Source of the DNA: Nitrososphaerales archaeon TH526 | GTDB taxonomy: Archaea > Thermoproteota > Nitrososphaeria > Nitrososphaerales > Nitrososphaeraceae | NCBI GenBank assembly: GCA_014523665.1 | Contig: JAATVR010000610.1 | Location: 1 to 14,057, forward strand | Direction of reading: 5' to 3' | DNA length: 14,057 nucleotides | Notes under the pieces: generated by a model | Told to the model about the DNA's origin: nothing | Seen by the model: the letters and a program-made list of their open reading frames with translations, nothing else | The model's database searches: none | Shown: piece by piece, positions 1 to 7,663 of the stretch | Layout: every line of letters starts with the position of its first letter | Position numbering within the stretch: the first letter of the stretch is position 1 | Program-made: the position numbers and the translations under genes

Positions 1-16
1 ATATAACCGGCGCTAG

Positions 17-127
17 CACTTTGTGGGAACGGAGGCACAGTATCTTTGTCCGACCTGCGACAGGATTCAGATCAAGCACAACTCAATGGTGATTGACGCA
101 TTACTATCTTATTTTGGTGATAGTTAA
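17..127 (+). pseudogene. C-terminal remnant of a possible zinc-finger protein
   Basis: An open frame follows a TAG at 14-16 and runs to TAA at 125-127. It reads as a protein tail with a CPTC knuckle, followed by a polar helix-like stretch (KHNSMVIDALLSYFGDS). The only start codon near its beginning is a GTG at 23. Only one Cys pair is visible, so a second pair, if it existed, would lie upstream of the window or in another frame. It could be the end of a gene broken by the TAG, or chance. No family is recognised. Confidence 0.3.
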
Positions 128-738
128 TTTCGTCGTTCGTTAGAAATTGTTCCAGTAATGCTATTATCAGAAACAGACAAGTCAAAAAACCTTGCTAAAA
201 ATCATTCATTCACGTCCATGCTTACTCTCGTGGAGAGTCAAGATTTCGATGCGCTAGATTATTCAAAGCAATCAGCGTTTATACTATTAATGCTCAAATT
301 GAACTAAGCGTCAAACTCGCTTGTGAAATTTTCTAATATTTTAGCATATAGAGAAAGTATTCGGTTCAAAGAATAATCGTTACTCTATAGTTAGCATCCT
401 GCCCATTTTTGTTTCTTATTTCTAAATTAATTTTTAACCTATCTGCTGTGTATTCGTAGCAAATGGTCAAAATGGTGCCACGTTTTATCCAATTTGGCTA
501 ACAAATCAATGCATGGACAAAGTGAGATCCTCAATCTAGCATTACGGTGTCGTCACAAAATGAGTTAAGAAATATTGCAGGTTTAAATCACGTTGCTAGA
601 GCCCCAGATTTCTCATGAATACGACATTGCAATGTAATTTTTATGCCGAAGTTGACGAGTGGTAGTATATTATAATTCGCTGGGGCCAGATGCGATATTT
701 CGAACTGAATCCCACAAATAAACCGAGATATTGACTAG
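128..738. other. AT-rich spacer with one doubtful 49-aa frame
   Basis: Mostly low-GC sequence without convincing genes. One frame on the plus strand, 158-307, encodes 49 residues from ATG (MLLSETDKSK at the start, ending LLMLKLN). It has reasonable composition but no recognisable motif and no ribosome-binding site, and a TATA-like TTAATTT sits about 30 nt upstream. The right end (660-738) is promoter-like AT-rich DNA before the peptidase gene, closed by a stop at 736-738 in the peptidase frame. Confidence 0.4.
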
Positions 739-750
739 TATCGAAAACCT

Positions 751-760
751 TACATATATT
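751..760 (+). promoter_or_regulatory. Archaeal TATA box for the C25-like peptidase gene
   Basis: TACATATATT is centred about 25 nt upstream of the GTG at 781 and is preceded by a purine-rich BRE-like GAAAACC. This spacing puts the predicted transcription start at or next to the start codon, which argues for a leaderless mRNA and supports the GTG start. There is no Shine-Dalgarno sequence. Confidence 0.5.
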
Positions 761-780
761 GTGGCATAAACCAAGCATCA

Positions 781-2337
781 GTGTATGATAAAATCATTGT
801 TACCAATCGCGAAGGTTTAATTACTAAGTATGGCAACATTGGGTTCGAGAATATTTGTAAAGCGATCACTTTATTGGAACAGGCCGACGAGAAACGCGGT
901 ATCAAGGATAGTATTGTGTACCTTGATGATAAAGCAGAAATGAATAGACTTCGCAGTAAGCCCGTCACTAGGACTACAGACTCACGCCAGAACAAGAAGG
1001 CCATCGATGACGTGTTTAAGTTCCATAATCCTCATTACCTCATGATACTTGGTTCCCCAGATATCCTGCCACACCAAGATCTCACCAACCCTACCCATTA
1101 TCGAGGCGACGATATTCCATCAGATGATGACGATTACGCCTGGGGTGATCTACCATATGCATGCGACGCGCCCTATTCTCGAGACCCGGCACGCTTCGTA
1201 GGGCCAACACGAGTAATCGGAAGGCTGCCAGACTTGGTGGGCGCCAGCGAACCTTCCTATCTTATTTCTTTGATGAAAACAGCCGTGGATTACAAGACGC
1301 GACCACCGGACGATTACATGAGCTACCTAGGACTTTCTGCAGGGATATGGCAGGGCTCGACTCGGCTTAGCCTCAATAATATCTTCGGCAATTCAAGTAA
1401 ATTGCTTCTAGCGCCTCCATCTGGTCCAAACTACCCCAGCGGCGAACTACGTAATCGTATGCATTTTATCAATTGTCATGGCGCTGACGCGGCGCCAGAA
1501 TTTTATGGGCAGATCGATAGTGAGGACCAAAGCTTTCCTACATCGTTAACCACCGAATCTGCTACTGGAGAGATTCTTGAGGGAACAGTCGCAGCAGTGG
1601 AATGTTGTTATGGTTCGCAATTGTACAATTCAGTTAGATTGGGTATTGATCTACCCATTTGCCAAAGCTATCTAGAACAGGGAGCTTATGGTTATTTTGG
1701 AAGTACGACTATCGCTTACGGTCCGGCTGATGCAAATGGTGCAGCCGACCTAATATGCCAGTATTTTCTGTTAAAGATATTGGATGGTGCTTCTCTAGGT
1801 CATGCTGCACTTATGGCACGTCAGTTGTTTGTGCGGGATAATGCACAAATGGATGCGATGGATCTCAAGACTCTTGCACAATTTTGTCTGTTAGGTGATC
1901 CTAGTGTGCATCCGGTCGCAGAACAGAGTGCGACTAGCATTCCTGGCGGAGTAACGAAAGCAGATATGGATCGGTACTTTCGTGCAGAACGCAGGCAGAA
2001 AATGAAGCTGGCTGGCAAATTCCTTGCGGAGAACAAATCTACTGCTTCCAAACGAGTAGCATTGGGCAGATTGTCCCAAGAGACAAGAGCCACATTGACC
2101 GACATCGCCAGAAGTGCCGGGCTCAACGGGGATCAACCGTTTATGGCTTATGAGGTAGAAAAGCCACCTGCATCTAAAAGTCGAACCAAAAAAGTCAGAA
2201 CTCAACGATTGCGTTATCTTATTGCTATCGGGAAACCGGAAGGGGACACGACTCTAAAAATTAACCGCGGTGTTGCTGTAGTGGCCAAGGAATTAAACGG
2301 CCATATCATAGGATATCGAATATATCACCAACGATAA
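781..2337 (+). CDS. Gingipain-like (peptidase C25 / caspase-fold) cysteine peptidase
   Basis: 518 residues from a GTG start. This is the first start in the frame after the stop at 736-738, and a TATA box is correctly spaced. The core matches the clan CD layout: an FINCHG motif gives the catalytic His (H233), and a VECCYG motif about 42 residues later gives the catalytic Cys (C275 or C276). It is followed by a GxYGYFGSTTIAYG segment and the LLGDP motif near residue 370 that typically closes C25 domains. An Asp-rich loop (DDDDY) lies near residue 118. Beyond residue 385 comes a basic helical region and a short beta-rich end (RLRYLIAIGKPEG onward). There is no signal peptide or membrane segment, unlike secreted gingipains, so an intracellular role is inferred. 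GC is higher than in the flanks, suggesting transfer. It lies 12 nt upstream of the small protein gene and is probably co-transcribed with it. Substrate and role are unknown; proteolytic effector function is only a hypothesis. Confidence 0.8.
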   Translation: MYDKIIVTNREGLITKYGNIGFENICKAITLLEQADEKRGIKDSIVYLDDKAEMNRLRSKPVTRTTDSRQNKKAIDDVFKFHNPHYLMILGSPDILPHQDLTNPTHYRGDDIPSDDDDYAWGDLPYACDAPYSRDPARFVGPTRVIGRLPDLVGASEPSYLISLMKTAVDYKTRPPDDYMSYLGLSAGIWQGSTRLSLNNIFGNSSKLLLAPPSGPNYPSGELRNRMHFINCHGADAAPEFYGQIDSEDQSFPTSLTTESATGEILEGTVAAVECCYGSQLYNSVRLGIDLPICQSYLEQGAYGYFGSTTIAYGPADANGAADLICQYFLLKILDGASLGHAALMARQLFVRDNAQMDAMDLKTLAQFCLLGDPSVHPVAEQSATSIPGGVTKADMDRYFRAERRQKMKLAGKFLAENKSTASKRVALGRLSQETRATLTDIARSAGLNGDQPFMAYEVEKPPASKSRTKKVRTQRLRYLIAIGKPEGDTTLKINRGVAVVAKELNGHIIGYRIYHQR

Positions 2338-2349
2338 ATCCTGCAGTAA

Positions 2350-2607
2350 ATGAGCTCCATACAACCAAATAGGGTCACCTCCTTCCGCGGTCGAGTTATT
2401 ACTGGAATATATGCCAGAGGGAGCAAGAGTGAGCATAAAGCACTTTTTATTGAAACTCCTGATGGCCATCGGTACTCTCTGCGACGCAAGAGAGGACCTG
2501 CTTTTGGTGATTCGGGTCTAACTCAGTATGTTGGACACGAAGTGGAATGTGACGGCTTTTTGGTCGGGAAGACATTTTTGGCAGAACGAATAGAGATCGT
2601 TGATTAG
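2350..2607 (+). CDS. Small beta-rich (OB/SH3-like) protein paired with the peptidase
   Basis: 85 residues starting at ATG 12 nt after the peptidase stop, same strand, no own TATA box evident, so it is most likely the second gene of an operon. The sequence alternates hydrophobic and polar residues in short strands: RGRVITGIYARGSKSEHKAL, a TPDGHRYSLRRK hairpin, a YVGHEVECDGFLVG strand pair, and a final LAERIEIV strand. This is the pattern of a compact beta-barrel of OB or SH3 type. There is no signal peptide and no Cys pair. Its constant closeness to the peptidase suggests a partner, substrate, inhibitor or nucleic-acid/ligand sensor, but none of these can be chosen from sequence alone. GC is raised like its neighbour. 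Confidence 0.7.
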   Translation: MSSIQPNRVTSFRGRVITGIYARGSKSEHKALFIETPDGHRYSLRRKRGPAFGDSGLTQYVGHEVECDGFLVGKTFLAERIEIVD

Positions 2608-3200
2608 CGTGGGATTTTATTAAATACTCTCAGACTAAGAAATAGGACCATAAAATAGCGAGCGTATTAAATCCTGTAATGTTCCGTATGCAGGAACATC
2701 GATAGAGTGTCATATCTTCTTAGCTACTTGGAGAGAGCATTATTATGGTAACGGTCGTAGCGACGTTCATTATTATGGCGTCGGAATTATCAATATCATT
2801 AACTTCTGGCCCGTGCAACGATCTAAAAAAAAGGAAGGCGAGATGAGACTTTGGTGAAACAAATTGACAGATGCGAAGAATAGGAATGATATGGTAGGGG
2901 AACACATTAGACTAGTGATAGGCCTAACAGGGATAATAAGATCCGGGTAACGGTGACTTCAATCTTGTTTGTAAGCTTATGTGTATCGCCATCTTTCTGG
3001 CTTACCCAATGGCTGCATGCATTACCGATCTTAGAATCTTGAAATCACTTAGAATCAACAGATCTCTGCTGCTTCGTCAGTTCTTAGTTCATAAGCAGTG
3101 ACCGTTCAATTGAATGGAGAAGGAAATTCATTCCAGTTGGCGCAAATGCATAATATCACTCTAAACCTCTACTTATATCATTCCAAATACATTAAAAATC
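2608..3200. other. Spacer; a hairpin, a short direct repeat, no convincing gene
   Basis: About 600 nt between the peptidase pair and the nuclease. An inverted repeat ATGTTCC (2679-2685) / GGAACAT (2693-2699) lies about 70 nt past the operon, overlapped by a second arm pair TCCTG/CAGGA; it lacks a T-tract, so terminator function is uncertain. The 11-mer CATTATTATGG occurs at 2739-2749 and 2768-2778. Only frames of about 40 residues or fewer exist, none with gene-like features. Confidence 0.5.
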
Positions 3201-3210
3201 CTAATATACT
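3201..3210 (+). promoter_or_regulatory. TATA box of the nuclease gene
   Basis: CTAATATACT is centred about 27 nt before the ATG at 3233, with an A-rich stretch (ATTAAAAATC) immediately upstream as a possible BRE. The spacing predicts a leaderless or nearly leaderless transcript. No Shine-Dalgarno sequence precedes the ATG. Confidence 0.5.
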
Positions 3211-3232
3211 ACGCATATCAAAATAGTGATTA

Positions 3233-4066
3233 ATGCCATTTACTTTGATTAAAGGTAAGTTTGTTCCAAAAGTCGGAGTGCCTGACGGAGATTCTGTAAG
3301 ATTTAGAGCAGATGATCCCATTTATTGGCTGAAGCTAAAAGGTGGAACAGTCAATATAAATTTTGATAATCGGACGGTTCAGACGAGGTTTGAAGGAATC
3401 GACGCTATTGAAAAGGGTGCTACAAAGCCTCTCTCCGTAGATGCAAAGAATAGCATGTTATCATTAATAAATTATGATGAAAATAGTAATCTGCAGCCTG
3501 AAGGCTACCTTCTTTCGCGAATGGTAGATCCGCATGGAAGACCTATCTGCTTTGCTTTCAGTGGCAACATAGATAGAAAGGACGGATCAGACGTCTTCCT
3601 GAACCAAGCAATGGTCCGTAACTCAATTAATTACAAACAAATGGCTGCCGGGTACGGTTACCCATTGTATTATGATACATTATTTGCAGATTTAAGAGAA
3701 GCATTTAATGAAGCTCTGTATTCTGCTAGGCAGTCATCAAGTGGTTACTGGCCCACTGACGCTACTATGACAGGAGTTACCGTGAGTAATGGTTCCAGCC
3801 TCTCCACCATTGATCCAATTTGGCCCAAACTATGGCGCAGACTAGAAGAATATTTTGGTTCTGCGCACCATCAAAATCTGGATGACTTTCTAAATTGGTT
3901 AGATACAAAGCGAGAACGTGTAGATATACTTACAACAATGGATCGAAAAGGCCTAAAGGATGTTATTAAGGTTCAAGGTAATAGCATTAGCTTGACTGAA
4001 ATCCCAGAGAACCTGCGCGTAGTTAGTATTGTAGGTCCTCCGCCCCATCATCTTGCTCTCGATTGA
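3233..4066 (+). CDS. Staphylococcal nuclease-like (thermonuclease family) protein
   Basis: 277 residues. The N-terminal 160 residues follow the SNase OB-fold: PDGDSVRF (D18-G19-D20, matching the Ca-binding DGD), TRFEGIDAIE (R52, D57, E60, spaced exactly as R35, D40, E43 of S. aureus nuclease) and DPHGRPICFAF (R103, matching R87). A tail NQAMVRNSINYKQMAAGYGY leads to a helix ending in GYWP. All catalytic positions are kept, so Ca-dependent phosphodiesterase activity on DNA/RNA is expected from the family. About 80 extra residues follow (WPKLWRRLEEYF, DDFLNWLDTKRERVDI), forming an added helical domain also seen in the relic at 7440-7663. There is no signal peptide, so it probably acts in the cell, unless export uses a non-classical route. 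It is monocistronic, with a TATA box 27 nt upstream. Confidence 0.85.
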   Translation: MPFTLIKGKFVPKVGVPDGDSVRFRADDPIYWLKLKGGTVNINFDNRTVQTRFEGIDAIEKGATKPLSVDAKNSMLSLINYDENSNLQPEGYLLSRMVDPHGRPICFAFSGNIDRKDGSDVFLNQAMVRNSINYKQMAAGYGYPLYYDTLFADLREAFNEALYSARQSSSGYWPTDATMTGVTVSNGSSLSTIDPIWPKLWRRLEEYFGSAHHQNLDDFLNWLDTKRERVDILTTMDRKGLKDVIKVQGNSISLTEIPENLRVVSIVGPPPHHLALD

Positions 4067-4818
4067 AAGACATATTCATATGATTCAGCCCGGCTATTAC
4101 CAAATGACAAAAGATCAATCCATTTTTACTAAGCTCATATCAACTGTGTCTAAATCAATCGTTTTCTAAGGTAGTCAAGGGATAAAAGTAATGGATAATC
4201 TATTCATTGTTACCATTATATTTGCCGCCCCCTCCTCTAAGTCAAGTCTCGATTCTTTTATCACTAAGTGACTTGATGTGACACTCGAATCTTAGGAGCA
4301 AATATTCTCCCTATCAGTATACACTTTCAAAAAGTCTCGCCCCAAAACTGCCTACCTCCTTGCAACAGAGCGAAATTGGATATCCTTGTATTTATGATGG
4401 TGGCCTGTGCATCTCCCTATTATAAACTGCTTAACGAATGCTATGTCCATCACCCGCTTGCGCAGTTGCATTCCATCAAGATTTTGGATTTGTAGTCCCG
4501 TTCGGAAATTCGTCATTGCTGTCCGTCATGAAATGACTTAAGATACTATCATTTTTGCTCCTTGGAAACAAATTACTATAGTAACAGCTTTTCCAGTACT
4601 AAGAGCGGTGAACAAGTGGTTCACTTCTTCATTTATTACATTCAAATGCAATGTGACAAGATTACCTTGTTGCTCAGATACGAGAATAGAATACGAACGA
4701 TACCACATATGTGTACGAATAGATGATTACAATTCTATCCGTCTGTAAAGATGACTTTACGTACTATCGATACGAGACAGGAAGAGATAGCCAATCGCAC
4801 CTGTAATCTACAATTAAA
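4067..4818. other. Spacer with small inverted repeats and a possible broken 32-aa frame
   Basis: No gene is convincing. A hairpin GTGAAC (4608-4613) / GTTCAC (4619-4624) with a 5-nt loop is present. On the minus strand 4529-4431 reads as one 32-codon frame from ATG (MTDSNDEFPNGTTNPKS, then WNATAQAGDGHSIR) split by a TGA at 4478-4476; both halves have protein-like composition, so it may be a decayed small gene, but it is too short to be sure. A homopolymer-rich stretch at about 4226-4245 (CCGCCCCCTCC) is unexplained. Confidence 0.4.
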
Positions 4819-4828
4819 CTTTTAAACA
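4819..4828 (+). promoter_or_regulatory. TATA box for the 52-aa membrane protein
   Basis: CTTTTAAACA is centred about 22 nt upstream of the ATG at 4845, in line with the leaderless arrangement used by other genes in the window. Confidence 0.4.
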
Positions 4829-4844
4829 TTCGCCTATTTTTTTT

Positions 4845-5003
4845 ATGGGTCTTCAACATATCATCAGAAGGGATCCCAAGGGGAAGAGGTTACTGAAGGA
4901 TGTTCGATTTACTATTGGCATAGCAGTTGGCTTGGCAATTCTTGTAATAATCTTTGCTTCATATTACGAATACATTCCTTCTAACTGGCTTAACTACTAT
5001 TAA
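4845..5003 (+). CDS. Small single-span membrane protein, 52 aa
   Basis: ATG at 4845 to TAA at 5001-5003. The N-terminus is strongly basic (HIIRRDPKGKRLLKDVR), followed by one hydrophobic helix (FTIGIAVGLAILVIIFASYY, about residues 22-41) and a short aromatic tail (IPSNWLNYY). The positive-inside rule predicts the N-terminus in the cytoplasm and the short tail outside. A TATA box lies about 22 nt upstream. The last 14 nt overlap, on the opposite strand, the relic coding tail of the propeller gene. Its function is not recognised; composition and promoter make it a likely real gene. Confidence 0.6.
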   Translation: MGLQHIIRRDPKGKRLLKDVRFTIGIAVGLAILVIIFASYYEYIPSNWLNYY

Positions 5004-5168
5004 GGCCGTCCTTTTTCGAAGTTAATTTAGCAATCCTTTCGTTCAAGAGGTTATAATGTAGCTCTCCTATCTTGCCTTTGAGTATGCATCTAACATCTCC
5101 TCCCTCATCTGTTCGATAAGAGCTTTACGATTCGCATTACTGTCAGATGATTCCTTTAAAGAATCAAT
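4990..5168 (-). pseudogene. Disrupted C-terminal continuation of the beta-propeller protein
   Basis: Directly after the TAA (5171-5169) of the propeller gene, the same frame stays open and coding-like: IDSLKESSDSNANRKALIEQ, then MREEMLDAYSK. It then meets a TAG (5069-5067). Dropping to the next frame at the AAAGG run near 5077 restores KGKIGELHYNLLNERIAKL, ending at TAA 4992-4990. This mirrors the preserved end of the gene (SYAKGKINNEQHANLKKEVS), spaced about 47 residues apart. The simplest reading is an original tail with two helical-hairpin modules, the second lost by one nonsense and one 1-nt deletion. Confidence 0.6.
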
Positions 5169-7166
5169 TTATTTCCTGTATATTTCTTCATAGAGCGCTG
5201 AAACCTCCTTTTTCAAATTGGCATGCTGTTCATTATTTATCTTGCCTTTGGCGTAAGAATCTGCAATATTGCTATTCATTGAGTCTAATTCTTCGAGATC
5301 TCTTTCATCTAACTTATGATCGTTATAGAGTGAGGTCACATTCCGATGATATGAATGTAATACCGAGATTTGCTTCCTTAACCTAATCCAGCCTATACTG
5401 GTTGGAATAAGCCATGCACCAACTACTGCGGTAACGCTTACACTAAATAACGTAGCCCAATATTCGGCTGGCAAGGGGGATGGAAGAGCTCTAAAGTACG
5501 CAGTAAAGTTACCAAATCTATTAACGGTAAGTGTAGCTGCAGGATCATCAGATCCAACGTTAATAAAGTCAAGAAATGAAGTGAAAGGAGACGAAGAAGC
5601 AGGATCATCGAGTTTAATAGCGAAGAAGTCAAGCATTGGAGTCCAATTTGAGCCAGAACTTGCGCTAACTGTCCTAGTCGAATTTCCATTTAAAGATTCA
5701 CTCCAACTACTAAATTCAAATCCCTTGCTAGGTTTGGCGGTGCATTTTGCACCGGATGTGACATATAAAAAGTGGTTTATAGGAGCATCTAATCTCCCCA
5801 AGTCTGTGTCACAAATTATGCTGCCTGATTTGAGGGGGATTAAATTAAATGCTACTCCTGCGACTACCTCCTTTTTCATGCTATTTATCACAGCAACGCC
5901 ATTTGAGCCAGTGTTGGCGACGAATACGGTATCTGATTCAGAAGGGTTACCGAAAACGAAAGAAGGAGATTGCCCAACGTGGATATTAGTCACATTATAA
6001 GTATTTACATCAATTACAGATACAGTGTCTGAACCTGAGTTGGCGACGTAAGTAAGATTTGAGTAAAAACTATTACGGAAAATGGCACTAGGAGTATTTC
6101 CAACGGATATGGTTTTTATTACAGTATTGTTAGTGGTATCGATTACAGATACAGTGTCTGAACCTGAGTTGGCTACATAGATATGCGGAGGAAAAGAGCC
6201 AGAGATGGATCTCGGATTATTTCCAACGGGTATAGTTTTTACCACAGTATTTTTATAAGGATCGATTACAGATACACTTCCATTAGCATTGCCCGGTGTA
6301 GGACCGGAGTTGACTACATAGATTCGAAGCGAGAATGGGTCTCCAAAAGTAGAGATAGGGATATTTCCAACGGATATGGTTTTTATTACAGTATTGTTAG
6401 TGGTATCGATTACAGATACAGTGTCTGAACCTGAGTTGGCTACATAGATAGAATTAACGAAACGTAAAATGCCAGAAACAGATCTAGGATTATTTCCAAC
6501 GGGTATAGTTTTTATTACAGAATTCTTATAAGGATCGATTACAGATACACTCCCATTAACGTTACCCTGCATAAGACCTGCGTTAACTACATAGATACGA
6601 TATAATGATGATCCTTTGCCAAAATCTCCCAAAAGAGTTGCAAAATCAGCGAACCCGTAAACCGACCTAGGATTAATTCCAACGGGTATGGTTTTTATTA
6701 CGTTGTTATTAATGGTATCGATTACAGATACACTTCCATTAACGTCATTTAATTGGGAACCTGAATTAGCTACGTAGATAAGATTTGAAAAAAATCGATT
6801 TCCAAAAATGGAAGTGGGGTTGGTACCAACAAGCATAGTTTTCACGTCATAAGTATTTGGATCAATAGCGGTTATTGTCCCATTTACATGGTCCCCTTTG
6901 TAGTTTGCTACGAAAATGGTATCTGAGAGAAGATCACCAAAAATATATTGAGGAATGCCACCCATATCGATCTGCGCACTTTCACCTGACGACCTTGTTT
7001 GATTTACAATCGATTCCAAAGTGTTTGAACTCACTTGTGCGTCTGCTGTCTCGGAGAACATTAATGTGTAAATTGATATAGTCAGCAATAAGGAGATTAG
7101 AAAAAAGATTACAATTCTCTGACTGTTTGCCATGTTATGATATTTGGAATCTCCTGTAACCAACAT
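5169..7166 (-). CDS. Secreted, membrane-anchored YVTN-type beta-propeller protein
   Basis: 665 residues from the ATG at 7166. The ATG at 7133 (residue 12) may be the true start because it begins a clean signal peptide (MANSQR followed by a long hydrophobic helix, then SETADAQ). A TATA-like CTTAAATT at 7192-7184 would suit the upstream start, GATTTAATAG at 7177-7168 the inner one. Residues about 55-440 hold seven or so propeller repeats of the form YVANSGSDTVSVIDTTNNTV / IKTISVGN. Next comes a beta-sandwich-like region with a CTAKPSKGFEFSSWSE motif and ending LTVNRFGNFTAYF. A membrane helix spans about 569-592, followed by a charged helical tail inside the cell. The family is typically a cell-surface protein; ligand or partner is unknown. 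Internal repeats are nearly identical at DNA level. The gene may be freshly shortened, since its tail continues past the stop. Confidence 0.85.
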   Translation of the reverse strand: MLVTGDSKYHNMANSQRIVIFFLISLLLTISIYTLMFSETADAQVSSNTLESIVNQTRSSGESAQIDMGGIPQYIFGDLLSDTIFVANYKGDHVNGTITAIDPNTYDVKTMLVGTNPTSIFGNRFFSNLIYVANSGSQLNDVNGSVSVIDTINNNVIKTIPVGINPRSVYGFADFATLLGDFGKGSSLYRIYVVNAGLMQGNVNGSVSVIDPYKNSVIKTIPVGNNPRSVSGILRFVNSIYVANSGSDTVSVIDTTNNTVIKTISVGNIPISTFGDPFSLRIYVVNSGPTPGNANGSVSVIDPYKNTVVKTIPVGNNPRSISGSFPPHIYVANSGSDTVSVIDTTNNTVIKTISVGNTPSAIFRNSFYSNLTYVANSGSDTVSVIDVNTYNVTNIHVGQSPSFVFGNPSESDTVFVANTGSNGVAVINSMKKEVVAGVAFNLIPLKSGSIICDTDLGRLDAPINHFLYVTSGAKCTAKPSKGFEFSSWSESLNGNSTRTVSASSGSNWTPMLDFFAIKLDDPASSSPFTSFLDFINVGSDDPAATLTVNRFGNFTAYFRALPSPLPAEYWATLFSVSVTAVVGAWLIPTSIGWIRLRKQISVLHSYHRNVTSLYNDHKLDERDLEELDSMNSNIADSYAKGKINNEQHANLKKEVSALYEEIYRK
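6095..6450. repeat. 89-bp perfect direct repeat inside the propeller gene
   Basis: Positions 6095-6183 and 6362-6450 are identical over 89 bp, at an offset of 267 bp (89 codons). A second alternating segment (around 6214 and 6487, offset 273 bp) is also nearly identical. Propeller blades therefore come in pairs of two sequence types, A (DTTNNTVIKTISVGN) and B (DPYKNTVVKTIPVGNN), duplicated as two-blade units. Confidence 0.8.
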
Positions 7167-7439
7167 TCTATTAAATCTTTGTCGAATTTAAGTAAACTAA
7201 GAAATTTTCGATATTAGATCCCTGAAAGCGAACTTTATTATTACGAAAATATGACAATACAGACAATTCGAATATCGTCCCATTTGGGCCAACACCTCAC
7301 TTATATCTCTGAATGAAATCACTGAACGACTCTTTGAACGGTGATTGAACGGTGATTGAACGGTGATTGAACACCCATAAGGCAAATATCTTTGACCGTT
7401 TTGAACGTTCAAGATGTTCAACATTAATCAATTCATGGC
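7167..7439. other. Spacer with an 11-bp tandem repeat and palindrome
   Basis: This stretch lies upstream of the propeller gene and downstream of the nuclease relic. It contains the 11-bp tandem array at 7336-7372 and a 12-bp perfect palindrome TTGAACGTTCAA at 7401-7412. The motif TTGAAC recurs in both. I see no gene here. Confidence 0.5.
7336..7372. repeat. Tandem repeat, 11-bp unit, about 3.4 copies
   Basis: The unit GAACGGTGATT is repeated at 7336, 7347 and 7358, with a partial copy at 7369-7372; the copies are identical. It lies about 70-100 nt beyond the end of nuclease homology. Confidence 0.9.
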
Positions 7440-7663
7440 TATGTCGATCCGATGATGGTAGATACATATCTACACGCTCTCCTTTGGCGTCCAGCCAGGT
7501 TAGAAAGTCATCTAGATTCTGATGGTTACGAAAATATTCATCTAATCTCCGCCATATCTTCGGCCAAATTGGATCAATGGTGGAAAGGCCAGAAGGATCG
7601 CTAACGGTAACTCCTGTCATCATAGCGTCAGTAGGCCAGTAGGCCAGTAGGCCCCAGCAATTT
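7440..7663 (-). pseudogene. Relic of a second nuclease copy (C-terminal part only)
   Basis: Reading the minus strand gives YWPTDAMMTGVTVSDPSG, STIDPIWPKIWRRLDEYF and NHQNLDDFLTWLDAKGERVD, closely matching residues about 178-260 of the nuclease at 3233-4066. The SNase catalytic half is missing: upstream of GYWP the frame is broken by three copies of an 8-bp repeat, and a TGA lies just beyond. A frame from the ATG at 7623 could still encode 108 residues ending at 7297, but the part past the homology (after about 7440) is unrelated and includes the tandem array. An RxxEYF/NHQNL deletion removes the GSAH segment. It is most likely a decayed duplicate; translation of the helical domain alone is less likely. 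Confidence 0.75.
7631..7653. repeat. Tandem repeat, 8-bp unit, about 3 copies
   Basis: GTAGGCCA occurs at 7631, 7639 and 7647 (last base changed). On the minus strand it is an expansion of the codons for the conserved GYWPT motif, and the extra 16 bp shifts the reading frame upstream, so this slippage is one of the lesions of the nuclease relic. Confidence 0.9.

Noticed and set aside
1161..1370. 69-aa frame inside the peptidase gene, plus strand
   Set aside because: Lies entirely within the well-supported peptidase frame and has shuffled-looking, Arg-rich composition.
1821..2205. Antisense frames of 101 and 104 aa across the peptidase gene
   Set aside because: Shadows of the sense gene, no promoter or protein-like motifs.
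5581..6428. Plus-strand frames of 139 and 81 aa across the propeller gene
   Set aside because: Antisense shadows created by the repeated coding sequence; the minus strand carries the signal peptide, repeats and membrane helix.
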